The notes under the pieces: generated by a model | Databases searched by the model: none | What the model was told of the DNA's origin: nothing | Seen by the model: the letters and a program-made list of their open reading frames with translations, nothing else | Origin: Anaerococcus degeneri | GTDB lineage: Bacteria; Bacillota; Clostridia; Tissierellales; Peptoniphilaceae | Direction of reading: 5' to 3' | Length of the DNA stretch: 64,000 nt | Assembly (NCBI RefSeq): GCF_017874475.1 | Contig: NZ_JAGGLO010000004.1 | Span: 103,178 to 167,177 of the forward strand | Position numbers and translations under genes: made by a program | Shown: in pieces, positions 15,159 through 21,768 of the stretch | Layout: each line of letters begins with the position of its first letter | Position numbering within the stretch: position 1 is the stretch's first letter

Positions 15159-15977
15159 TTATGTTCGGGGTTTCTTTCTTCGTAGCTTTAAGTATATGCT
15201 CCAACCTGTGAAATCATTGTATATTGCTTCAAATCCATATAGCTTGTCCCTAATCTCATAGCCCGGATACATTTTTTCCCAGTAGCTAAGACTTTCTGGG
15301 AAAAGTGCCAGCTTGATTACTTTTTTCCTAGAATATTTGTGATCATTGTTTCTTTCTGTCGGTCTTTCTAAGTTTTGGCTGCAAGTCCACCTTCTTTTCT
15401 GGGTTGGGTTTCCTTTGAGGTAGTTCGCTAGGCCTGCTATACCTGTGTTTGTATCCGGCTTTATCCTGTCGCAATTTGCAAAGCCTAATCTCTTTCCTTT
15501 ATCTTTGCCCCTGCTCCTACTCCATAGGTCTTCTACTACGTCCCTGTCTAGTCCGTCATTCATAAGAATATGATGATGAATTCTTACTGGCTTGCCGTCT
15601 TTTCCCTCTCTCGAAGAAGTAACGATAATGTATTTCAAATCTTCTAGGCCCTCTTTTTTTCTTCTTCGCTTTATCCTGCGTATATAATTTGTAGCTTCCT
15701 TTTCTGCTTTTTCTACTGTAGCTGGTAAAAAATATTCATTGTAGGTAAGTGTTACCGAATAACCGCCCCCACCGAAATTTGTTTCTACTACCTGGTTGAA
15801 TTTTCTTCTTGCGTTTCTATCATTCAAATTTTTCTGTGCGGGTATAGATACTTTTTTCTTCTTGGATCTCTTACCTTTTCTTTGTTCCAATTGATTTTCT
15901 GATATAGGATATATATCAACTTCCAAATAATCTTTCCCGCACTGAATTTTCTTTTCTCTTATAAAAGTTTTTGCCAT
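15159..15977 (-). CDS. HUH-type rolling-circle replication initiator (Rep)
   Basis: A 272-residue basic protein. The N-terminal 60 residues carry KRSKKKK and a NDRNARRKF element. The core has YSVTLTYNEYF (about 73-83), the metal-binding HUH motif at 134-136 in VRIHHHILMNDG, and a downstream AGLANYLKGN whose Y186 is the likely nicking tyrosine. This resembles REP/G2P-type replication proteins of small phages and plasmids. I start at the ATG at 15977, seven bases after AGGTGG, rather than the GTG at 15986. It is followed at once by the DnaA-box array. Confidence 0.8.
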   Translation of the reverse strand: MAKTFIREKKIQCGKDYLEVDIYPISENQLEQRKGKRSKKKKVSIPAQKNLNDRNARRKFNQVVETNFGGGGYSVTLTYNEYFLPATVEKAEKEATNYIRRIKRRRKKEGLEDLKYIIVTSSREGKDGKPVRIHHHILMNDGLDRDVVEDLWSRSRGKDKGKRLGFANCDRIKPDTNTGIAGLANYLKGNPTQKRRWTCSQNLERPTERNNDHKYSRKKVIKLALFPESLSYWEKMYPGYEIRDKLYGFEAIYNDFTGWSIYLKLRRKKPRT

Positions 15978-16082
15978 TAATACCACCTGCTTTTATACTT
16001 CGGTCGAAAAGATAATAACTAATACAAGCCCGCAAGGCGGTATCTACTCCGCCAATTTTAGCTGTTGTTATTCTCTTTTCCT

Positions 16083-16111
16083 TTGCTTTTAACCTTTTGC
16101 CGTGGTATAAT
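16083..16111 (+). promoter_or_regulatory. Promoter reading against the rep leader
   Basis: A perfect -10 TATAAT at 16106-16111, with TTGCTT 17 bases upstream at 16083-16088. It points right, opposite to rep, and a strong terminator lies about 60 bases after the expected start. The -35 is weak. Confidence 0.5.
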
Positions 16112-16117
16112 GTATCT

Positions 16118-16200
16118 GTGGATATTCTTTGTCTTTGCCCTAAAGATAAGATAAAGATTAATACCAAGGCGGGGTGCTTGAAAAAGCACCCTTTCTTTTT
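16118..16200 (+). ncRNA. Candidate antisense RNA over the rep mRNA leader
   Basis: Between a plus-strand promoter (-10 at 16106-16111) and a plus-strand intrinsic terminator lie about 80 bases with no open frame. The rep transcript enters from the minus-strand operon and must cross this stretch before the rep start, so the RNA would be complementary to the rep leader. Short countertranscribed RNAs control Rep in many small plasmids. Transcription is not demonstrated. Confidence 0.4.
16172..16200 (+). terminator. Plus-strand intrinsic terminator upstream of rep
   Basis: An 8-bp GC-rich stem (GGGTGCTT at 16172-16179, AAGCACCC at 16184-16191), GAAA loop and a TTTCTTTTTT tail on the plus strand. 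No plus-strand gene precedes it, so it must serve an RNA started nearby. Confidence 0.75.
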
Positions 16201-16655
16201 TACTTATTTCTTCTTCTAGCGTCTTTGTCTACTAAATTTCCAAATCTAAAGGCTAATATCAATAATGGGAATATAAGGAAAAATCCTTCGCCCCCTATAG
16301 CCCTGTATCCTCTATCTATATATGCAAGCTTGGCCAAGCATATATAAACTATCAAGGATAAAAAACAAAATATAATTATCTGCGGAGAAAATACCCTGGC
16401 CATGATTGATGGCCTTCTTCTTCTGTACTTTCCGTCTACAATCTCTTTTGCTTCTTCTATATAAAGTTCTTTTAGTTCTCTTCTTCTTTCGTTAATCTCT
16501 CGGTTGTACCTTTTTTGTTTAAAGTTAAGGTCTTCCATCTCTAGTGTCTTTTCTGTATAAAGTGCTGCCAGCCTTGCTGCCTTTTTGCTTTCTTCTAATA
16601 AGTCCCTATCATTTCTTTTGTCTTTGTAATTAATTTTTATTATCTCGCGATCCAT
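16200..16655 (-). CDS. Phage membrane protein with coiled coil
   Basis: A 151-residue protein. Residues 15-80 are highly charged and helical (coiled-coil-like). Two membrane segments follow, at about 91-110 (IIIFCFLSLIVYICLAKLA) and 123-138 (EGFFLIFPLLILAFRF), and a basic tail RRRNK. It overlaps the previous gene by 16 bases and lies just before the rep leader. Function unknown. Confidence 0.65.
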   Translation of the reverse strand: MDREIIKINYKDKRNDRDLLEESKKAARLAALYTEKTLEMEDLNFKQKRYNREINERRRELKELYIEEAKEIVDGKYRRRRPSIMARVFSPQIIIFCFLSLIVYICLAKLAYIDRGYRAIGGEGFFLIFPLLILAFRFGNLVDKDARRRNK

Positions 16656-17173
16656 TGTTTTTCCTCTCTTACTTGCGGTATATCTTCCTTGCCTTCTTCT
16701 TCATCTAGTCCGCCAAGACTAGATAAGTTTTCCATATCTTCTTTTTCTTCGTGGGTTTCTGCTGCGGTTTCTTCTTTTGTTTCTCCTGCTGCGTTTACTT
16801 GCTTAATTAGTTCATTATCTAACTTGACTAACTTTTGTAATAATTTGTGTAAAGAATCCTGGGAATCCGTCGGCTTGCCTTGGCCTGTTAGGGTAGTAAG
16901 CCTTGCCATTTCTTCTTGACAATCTCCTAAAATACTTTCGACTTCTTCTTGTCCGAATATCTCTATTCTTTCATCTTCGCTTGCGTCAATCCATTCAAGC
17001 GGGCAAATAACCACGCAGCTTTGGTTCATATCTAATAGTTCGGCACTTGCCTTAAAAGTTCCTTCGCTTTTTCTATAGATCAAAGCACTAATCTTTCGGT
17101 ATTTGATATTTCTAAAAAATACTGGTCTTTCTTCGTATAAAAGCTGTTTTGCTTCTTTGTTTGTAATAGCCAT
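16640..17173 (-). CDS. Hypothetical phage early protein, acidic C terminus
   Basis: A 177-residue protein. The N-terminal 70 residues look globular (PVFFRNIKYRKISALIYRKS, then CVVICPLEWID) and the last 50 are Glu-rich and probably disordered. It is in the early operon between the MazG-like fusion and the membrane protein. I do not recognise a family. Confidence 0.65.
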   Translation of the reverse strand: MAITNKEAKQLLYEERPVFFRNIKYRKISALIYRKSEGTFKASAELLDMNQSCVVICPLEWIDASEDERIEIFGQEEVESILGDCQEEMARLTTLTGQGKPTDSQDSLHKLLQKLVKLDNELIKQVNAAGETKEETAAETHEEKEDMENLSSLGGLDEEEGKEDIPQVREEKQWIAR

Positions 17174-17189
17174 TGTCCTTGCCCCTTTC

Positions 17190-18005
17190 TTATAAGTCGC
17201 TTTCTTTTACAAAAATTCCATTTACCATTCGTCCCTTGCGGTCTTTTATCTCTTCGTAGGCTTCTTCGATACAATCTTCAATACTGTAGCCAAGCTGCAT
17301 AGAAAGTGCTGTAAGTACGACGTATATATCGCCTATACTGTCTTTTACTTGGTCCGGTCGATTTTTGGCCAAGCCTTCTGCAAGCTCTCCTGTTTCTTCT
17401 ACAAGTTTAAGCATTTGCCCTTTTGGGTCGGCTGTGTCTAGGTTCCTATCTCGAATCCAATTTTTGATTTTTCCTGTTATAGTGATCTCTTCTACTTCTT
17501 TGTCGCTTCTTATCCTACATACCGGGTGTACCTGGCCTATAAATTGCGGAATGTGGCACGAAATAGTTTTTTTCTCGCCTATCACGCAATTATAGTAAGC
17601 TTTGTTTTTGCCTTTATTATCTGGCGTAAGTATCCGCCACCAATCTTTGGTAAAGGGTATAAACCCCTTGTATCTCTCGAATTCTTCTGCCGATAAAAGA
17701 CTAATTTTATCTATACAAGTTCCGTAATTTTCCTGGCCATCTAGTGCCTTTAAATCTCTTTCAAAGAATAGAAAATCTTCTTCGCTTGCGCCGTTGTCGA
17801 TTAGCGCGTTGTAAAAGTTTATATTAAGCCATTTTCTAAGTTCCGCATTTTTCCAATTATTGCCATCTTCGCTTACCCTTCTTCTGACCGGTAAGTGCTT
17901 CTTTGTAATAGCTAAAACTCCTTCGTCAAGGTCGGCAAGCTTTATCCATTCAAACTTACCAAATTTGAAAACTTCGCCGGCTTTTAGCTCTTCTAATCTT
18001 CGCAT
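17190..18005 (-). CDS. DUF6273-like domain fused to a MazG-like nucleotide pyrophosphohydrolase
   Basis: A 271-residue protein with two parts. Residues 1-165 (GNNWKNAELRKWLNINFYNA, later VHPVCRIRSD) look like the DUF6273 domain seen in many phage and gut Firmicute proteins. Residues about 180-271 are a MazG-like all-alpha NTP pyrophosphohydrolase: KLVEETGELAEG followed by DSIGDIYVVL carries the E-x-x-E and D metal-binding positions. MazG homologs in phages hydrolyse nucleotides such as ppGpp or dUTP/dCTP. The role of the fusion is unknown. Confidence 0.75.
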   Translation of the reverse strand: MRRLEELKAGEVFKFGKFEWIKLADLDEGVLAITKKHLPVRRRVSEDGNNWKNAELRKWLNINFYNALIDNGASEEDFLFFERDLKALDGQENYGTCIDKISLLSAEEFERYKGFIPFTKDWWRILTPDNKGKNKAYYNCVIGEKKTISCHIPQFIGQVHPVCRIRSDKEVEEITITGKIKNWIRDRNLDTADPKGQMLKLVEETGELAEGLAKNRPDQVKDSIGDIYVVLTALSMQLGYSIEDCIEEAYEEIKDRKGRMVNGIFVKESDL

Positions 18006-18289
18006 TGCTTTTCTTCCTTATCCAATCTATAATCTTCAATCCTGCTAAAGACTCCTAAATAATCTTCTGATCGGTCTATGTGTGTAAAGAATTTTCTTAA
18101 AGTCTTTACCTCTTCTACATAGGCTTTTGTTTTGTCAAAATCGTAATCAAATTCCGCAAGTAGTATAGGTATCTTTTCTTTAAGCCTTATTTCTTCATCT
18201 ACTAAAAGGCCGTGTATGAGGTTTACTGAATATTCGCTTATATCGAATCCCATTCTTTTTACTTCTATGTTTTTTTGTGTATCTTCCAT
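17993..18289 (-). CDS. Hypothetical phage early protein
   Basis: A 98-residue, helical, acidic protein that overlaps the fusion gene by 13 bases. No motif or membrane segment is recognisable. A good ribosome site (GGAAAGGGGC) precedes the ATG. Confidence 0.65.
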   Translation of the reverse strand: MEDTQKNIEVKRMGFDISEYSVNLIHGLLVDEEIRLKEKIPILLAEFDYDFDKTKAYVEEVKTLRKFFTHIDRSEDYLGVFSRIEDYRLDKEEKQCED

Positions 18290-18302
18290 CTTTGCCCCTT
18301 TC

Positions 18303-18437
18303 CTAAATTGCTACCTTTTCTTTCGCTTGGATCTCTTCTTTTTTCTCGATCTCTTTTACAATTACTTTTGCCCCCTCGGCCTTGCCGGAAAGCTCGTAAA
18401 GTTTTTTCAAGAATTTTTTTGCGTCAAACTCTTTCAT
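18303..18437 (-). CDS. Small hypothetical phage protein (44 residues)
   Basis: The ATG at 18437 follows AGGGGGTC at 7 bases. The frame encodes a Lys/Glu-rich helical peptide beginning MKEFDAKKFLKKLYELSGKA and ending KVAI, and it fills the gap between its neighbours exactly. Function unknown. Confidence 0.55.
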   Translation of the reverse strand: MKEFDAKKFLKKLYELSGKAEGAKVIVKEIEKKEEIQAKEKVAI

Positions 18438-18453
18438 CTTTGACCCCCTGCCT

Positions 18454-18810
18454 TTAGCTAAATAAGCTTATCTGGCCGTCGTCTACTTTTGAAATTCGTA
18501 GCTTGTCGTTTTCTATATCCATTGCAAGGTCTTCTGTAATTGCAAAGTTCGAAGTAGAATCTGTCTTTTTGAGTGTTGACTCTACTTTGTAGTCAATTAT
18601 CGGTCTTTTAAATAGCTTTATCTCGAAGTCGTCGGCGCTTCTTGGAATCTCTAGTTCCTTATTAGCCCCGCTTACATTGATCTTTAAAGTTATTTGGCCA
18701 GCTTCAAAATTACCCGCTGCAATTTCTGTCATAACCTCGTACAATTTAGAATCCACTTGGAAAACTAAGTCGCCAAATATATTTTTATCCTCTATACTAA
18801 GCATTAGCAT
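18454..18810 (-). CDS. Hypothetical phage protein ending in a sliding-clamp-like motif
   Basis: A 118-residue protein, mostly beta-rich, with no recognised domain. Its last residues are GQISLFS; QISLF fits the bacterial beta-clamp-binding pentapeptide consensus QL(S/D)LF closely. It may therefore be tethered to the replication clamp. Ribosome site AAAGGGGGC before the start. Confidence 0.7.
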   Translation of the reverse strand: MLMLSIEDKNIFGDLVFQVDSKLYEVMTEIAAGNFEAGQITLKINVSGANKELEIPRSADDFEIKLFKRPIIDYKVESTLKKTDSTSNFAITEDLAMDIENDKLRISKVDDGQISLFS

Positions 18811-19015
18811 TTTTGCCCCCTTTCTTTCCGCACTTTATGCAAATTGTAGTATCTTTTGGTAGCCTACTAGAAAAAATTCTTTTGCCCTTGGGCCTTATAA
18901 TCTTGCCTTTTTTAAAATCATGCTTACAGGCTGCCTGGTGAAATTCTTTTTTTATGCTAATTTCCATTGGTCCTTCTTTGGTTAAGAAGGTAATTTTTTT
19001 GAAATTAGTATCCAT
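18797..19015 (-). CDS. Small hypothetical phage protein with a CxxC element
   Basis: A 72-residue basic protein with CKHDF at about residue 30 and CIKCGKKGGK near the end, which could bind zinc. It overlaps both neighbours by about 10 bases, typical of a compact phage operon. Function unknown. Confidence 0.65.
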   Translation of the reverse strand: MDTNFKKITFLTKEGPMEISIKKEFHQAACKHDFKKGKIIRPKGKRIFSSRLPKDTTICIKCGKKGGKNANA

Positions 19016-19247
19016 AGCTTGCGACTACCTTTACTTTTTCCGCCTTTAGATTTTTAACCCTGTAAATTTTGCCGTTAATATCTATAATGTGATAATTAAA
19101 TTTATTGCTTTCTAGGATTTTTATTTCGCTTTCTTCTGCTGTAAATCCGTATGTGTGGCCTAGTGCCATCTGGCAAATAACCTTAATATCTTTTAGGCTC
19201 CTGTCCTTGCACTTGCAATTCTTACAACCCTTGCAATCATGCTTCAT
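19005..19247 (-). CDS. Small Cys-rich hypothetical phage protein
   Basis: An 80-residue protein with five cysteines in the first 27 residues (MKHDCKGCKNCKCKD), probably a metal-binding knob, and a beta-rich C terminus. Function unknown. Confidence 0.65.
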   Translation of the reverse strand: MKHDCKGCKNCKCKDRSLKDIKVICQMALGHTYGFTAEESEIKILESNKFNYHIIDINGKIYRVKNLKAEKVKVVASYGY

Positions 19248-19648
19248 TTTTTCAATACTCCTTCGTATATGTTGCCTATTACTTCTATTTCTCCTGGGTC
19301 CTTATATTCAAAAAGATAGTGTGGCGGCTCGTCTACGCTCCAATCGTTGCCTTGTACCGTCCAAGCTAGAAAATCATTGCTCCAATAAACTATTACATTG
19401 TCTTCTAGGCTTCCATATCCTGCCTTGCTTTTATCTTTCCAATGTAAAATATCGCCTTCGTAAATCTCTTTGCCGTTCTTGTCTAAAATTCCTGTAAACC
19501 TCATTAGCTGAATGTGTTTAAATTTCATTGAAAAGTCAAGCGATACTTTTTCGTAGCAAGTGATCTCTTCTAAGTGCCAATTTATACAACCGACGTTGTT
19601 TAGCATTTCGCAATTTAAGCTGTCCCAAGCCCTATATTTATCTATCAC
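19244..19648 (-). CDS. YopX family phage protein
   Basis: A 134-residue protein. KYRAWDSLNCEM at the start, LMRFTGILDKNGKEIYEGDI in the middle and VIGNIYE at the end are the YopX signature, a family common in Gram-positive prophages (first seen in SPbeta). The biochemical role is not known. Confidence 0.88.
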   Translation of the reverse strand: MIDKYRAWDSLNCEMLNNVGCINWHLEEITCYEKVSLDFSMKFKHIQLMRFTGILDKNGKEIYEGDILHWKDKSKAGYGSLEDNVIVYWSNDFLAWTVQGNDWSVDEPPHYLFEYKDPGEIEVIGNIYEGVLKK

Positions 19649-19663
19649 CTTTGCCCTTCCTTT

Positions 19664-20041
19664 CTAAATCTCTCCTATAAGTTTTCCTAGCATTTCTGCT
19701 TCTTCTTTATTTGCTGCTTCTTCAAGCTCTTTAAAGTAATTTTCTATGGCTTTTCTTATCTCTAAGTACCTTGGGTCCTTGTCCGCCCTAAATCTTTTTG
19801 CGTCAAGATCCATAAGCCCCAAGAAGTTTACTTTTTCGAATAATTCTTCGCCCCAAATATCGCTATATTGGGTTTTGAATTTCAATTCCTGGTATCTAGT
19901 GCCTACCATTCCTTGGATATTTAGGTAATGTAGGCCTCCATCTTCGCCTAGAATAAAAAGGTCGTGAAGATCTCCTATTATTTGGAAGCCTTCTTCTTCG
20001 TACTCGTCGGCTATTTTTAAAAGTGGTACATTTATAAGCAT
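19664..20041 (-). CDS. Hypothetical phage early protein
   Basis: A 125-residue protein with LHDLFILGEDGGLHYLNIQG in the first half and a helical charged end. It has its own ribosome site (AAGAAGGT) inside the end of the upstream gene. No recognised family. Confidence 0.65.
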   Translation of the reverse strand: MLINVPLLKIADEYEEEGFQIIGDLHDLFILGEDGGLHYLNIQGMVGTRYQELKFKTQYSDIWGEELFEKVNFLGLMDLDAKRFRADKDPRYLEIRKAIENYFKELEEAANKEEAEMLGKLIGEI

Positions 20042-20174
20042 TTCTTACCTTCTTATCTTTTCTAAAAGCCTTTATGATTTTATCGACAATTTCCCTTGCC
20101 TTTTCTATCAAAGCGTCTACTGCTTTGTCAAAGCTTTTTATAATCTCTAAAAGCCTTCTTTCTTCTTCACTCAT
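19896..20174 (-). CDS. Small helical phage protein with an unusual long overlap
   Basis: A 92-codon frame after a strong AAGGGGC site. The first 44 residues (EEERRLLEIIKSFDKAVDAL and onward) read as a normal amphipathic helix. The remaining 48 are Arg/Pro-rich and overlap the next gene by 146 bases in another frame. The second half may not be natural protein, and an ancestral stop near 20040 may have been lost. Confidence 0.45.
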   Translation of the reverse strand: MSEEERRLLEIIKSFDKAVDALIEKAREIVDKIIKAFRKDKKVRNAYKCTTFKNSRRVRRRRLPNNRRSSRPFYSRRRWRPTLPKYPRNGRH

Positions 20175-20328
20175 TTTTCGCCCCTTTTTTATATCCTTTT
20201 GTTTTCATACAGTAGATACCGTCGCCCAAGTCCTCGACGTAGTAGCCTTTCTTTTTCCATTCTTTAACTAGCCTTATTTTCTCTTTAAAATCTCTATAAG
20301 GAATATATATAATTGTTACAGGTCGCAT
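20167..20328 (-). CDS. Small hypothetical phage protein (53 residues)
   Basis: The frame from the ATG at 20328 begins MRPVTIIYIPYRDFKEKIRL and later has EDLGDGIYCMK, which reads as a compact alpha/beta protein. It overlaps the next start by 8 bases. The ribosome site is weak, but a hairpin just upstream (20339-20356) may affect translation. Function unknown. Confidence 0.55.
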   Translation of the reverse strand: MRPVTIIYIPYRDFKEKIRLVKEWKKKGYYVEDLGDGIYCMKTKGYKKGAKNE

Positions 20329-20338
20329 TTTATCTTCG

Positions 20339-20356
20339 GGCGGCTTTTCTGCCGCC
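20339..20356. repeat. Perfect GC-rich hairpin in the early operon
   Basis: GGCGGC and GCCGCC form a 6-bp all-GC stem with a 6-base loop, without a T tail on the transcribed (minus) strand, between two small early genes. It may be an RNA-processing or translation-control hairpin. Confidence 0.5.
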
Positions 20357-20365
20357 TTAACTCTT

Positions 20366-20632
20366 TTATAGTGCCTGCGCTTCTTTGCCTGCTAGGCTGG
20401 TGTTTTCTCCCATCATCTGCAAGCCTGCTAAAGTTCCCTTAATGTAATATTGCATTGCTATTCTTTTTTCTGTCGGAAGCTTTTCAACTTCTGAAAGTGT
20501 TTCTGCTACTGTCTTTAATTCGTCTTTGTCAATCTCTTCTACTTTGTTGTTTTTTTGGATTTTAACTTCCATAATCTCTTTTCCTTTCTTTTTCTCTTCG
20601 TTATTATTCCTAGTGGCTTCTATCCTTTTCAT
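20366..20632 (-). CDS. Hypothetical phage early protein
   Basis: An 88-residue protein. The second half, with VAETLSEVEKLPTEKRIAMQ then YYIKGTLAGLQMM, is a conserved type of small phage protein found next to repressors. The start could be M1 or M21 (KEIMEVKIQ), which also has a good AAAGGAAAAG site. Function unknown. Confidence 0.65.
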   Translation of the reverse strand: MKRIEATRNNNEEKKKGKEIMEVKIQKNNKVEEIDKDELKTVAETLSEVEKLPTEKRIAMQYYIKGTLAGLQMMGENTSLAGKEAQAL

Positions 20633-20642
20633 CTTTCGCCCC

Positions 20643-20936
20643 CTATTCTTTAAAATTCATAAAGACGTTGCCGCCTTCGTTTGAGTAGCTGTTGAAGTTT
20701 TCCCTATAATCTCTTAATTCTTTTTCGCCTGCTTCTAAGGCTTTCATAGCTTCTTTTGCTTCTTCGTAGCTTTTAAATTGAATTTCTAGCCTTACTTGGT
20801 TGTCCGGGTTGGTAATTGTTTTAGGAAAAGCGGCTAAGGTGTCGCTATATCCGTAAACTTCCGGGAAATTTTCTGACCAATCCTCGATTTGAATATCAAT
20901 TCCGCGTGGTGTCTTTGTTTTTTCTAATACTTGCAT
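20643..20936 (-). CDS. First early protein, opposite the repressor
   Basis: A 97-residue alpha/beta protein (FPKTITNPDNQVRLEIQFKS, later AMKALEAGEKELRDYRENFN). It is the first gene under the leftward consensus promoter, where Cro, antirepressors or anti-defence proteins are usually encoded, but it has no visible helix-turn-helix. Function unknown. Confidence 0.65.
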   Translation of the reverse strand: MQVLEKTKTPRGIDIQIEDWSENFPEVYGYSDTLAAFPKTITNPDNQVRLEIQFKSYEEAKEAMKALEAGEKELRDYRENFNSYSNEGGNVFMNFKE

Positions 20937-20954
20937 TTTCTTTGCCCCCTTTTT

Positions 20955-21020
20955 GTTATCTCTGTGTCTATTATATAATTCTTTGTGTATTATGTCAAGT
21001 CTTTTTGTTATCTTTGTGTA
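20955..21020. promoter_or_regulatory. Three repeated operator sites of the lysogeny switch
   Basis: Read on the minus strand, the element ACACAAAGATAAC recurs at 21007-21020 (exact), 20977-20990 (ACACAAAGAATT) and 20955-20968 (ACACAGAGATAAC), all in the same direction. The sites bracket the leftward promoter and lie just before the rightward one, as expected for repressor operators. Confidence 0.65.
20970..20998 (-). promoter_or_regulatory. Leftward early promoter (lytic), consensus
   Basis: TTGACA (20993-20998) and TATAAT (20970-20975) with a 17-base spacer, all read on the minus strand: a perfect sigma-A promoter. It drives the early operon and is covered by operator-like repeats, implying that the repressor silences it. 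Confidence 0.85.
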
Positions 21021-21028
21021 CTTTTTTA

Positions 21029-21057
21029 TTGATTTTATTTAAAATGTATTGTATAAT
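21029..21057 (+). promoter_or_regulatory. Rightward repressor promoter
   Basis: TTGATT (21029-21034), 17-base spacer, TATAAT (21052-21057), 22 bases before the repressor ATG. It diverges from the leftward promoter. Confidence 0.8.
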
Positions 21058-21079
21058 AGTTTTTGAAAGGGGGTTATCA

Positions 21080-21712
21080 ATGAATAATCAAATACAATTA
21101 TTAAGACAAGAACTTGGCTTAACCATGGAAGAATTCGGAAAAAATCTTGGCGTTACACGATCTGCTATATCAAACATTGAAAATGGATATAGAAATCTAA
21201 CCGAACAAATGATCTCTTCTATATGCAACGCATATAATGTAAACGAAGATTGGTTAAGAAATGGAACTGGCGAAATGTTTGTAGAAAGTAGCGACTCGCT
21301 CATAGAAAAAATAGTGTCCGAATTTCCACTAGATAAGCTAAGCCAAACTATTTTAAGAACTTATATTGAGTTAGAACCTAAAGAAAGAGAAGTCTTCAAC
21401 CATGTAATGAAAATAATAGCCAATAGCATTATGGAAGAAGGAAAAGAAAAGGCTAGAAATGGTGTAAATGATATTATCTTTAATTCAGCCGCTCCGGAAA
21501 AAGTAAAAAAAGATATGTACGGTAAGGCTGCTATGCTCTTTAATGAAGCTTTTCCATATACTGGATTCGGTAATACTGTTATACCGGGCTATGATGAAGA
21601 GGAAGAACTATCAGAAAAAGAACAATACATGAAGATGGCGGACGAACTGTTCGACAAAGAAAAAGAACAGGAATCAAAATCCTCTTCTGCGAAAGAATCA
21701 GACGTGGGCTGA
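21080..21712 (+). CDS. Prophage repressor (XRE/CI-type helix-turn-helix)
   Basis: A 210-residue protein. Residues 5-60 form an XRE helix-turn-helix (LTMEEFGKNLGVTRSAISNI, then the conserved VNEDWLRNGTGEMF). The middle is helical and the C-terminal 50 residues are acidic and Lys-rich. There is no peptidase S24 domain, so induction probably does not work by LexA-type self-cleavage. GAAAGGGGG precedes the ATG at 21080; the open frame upstream of it is not coding. Confidence 0.88.
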   Translation: MNNQIQLLRQELGLTMEEFGKNLGVTRSAISNIENGYRNLTEQMISSICNAYNVNEDWLRNGTGEMFVESSDSLIEKIVSEFPLDKLSQTILRTYIELEPKEREVFNHVMKIIANSIMEEGKEKARNGVNDIIFNSAAPEKVKKDMYGKAAMLFNEAFPYTGFGNTVIPGYDEEEELSEKEQYMKMADELFDKEKEQESKSSSAKESDVG

Positions 21713-21768
21713 AACCCTGGTATGGTGAATATTAATTTTTAAAAATATATTAATGAAAGGTGTTTAAT

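Noticed and set aside
14986..15204. 72-codon frame with repeated YPQ units after rep
   Set aside because: The repeats are simply the translation of the DnaA boxes (TTATCCACA gives Y-P-Q). It lacks a good ribosome site and overlaps both neighbours, so it is the origin, not a gene.
15916..16167. 83-codon minus-strand frame over the rep leader
   Set aside because: It overlaps the rep start in another frame, has no ribosome site and no protein-like composition; the stretch is better explained as leader and antisense RNA.
20906..21079. N-terminal extension of the repressor frame with membrane-like residues
   Set aside because: It would run through both promoters and operators; the ATG at 21080 has a strong GAAAGGGGG site.
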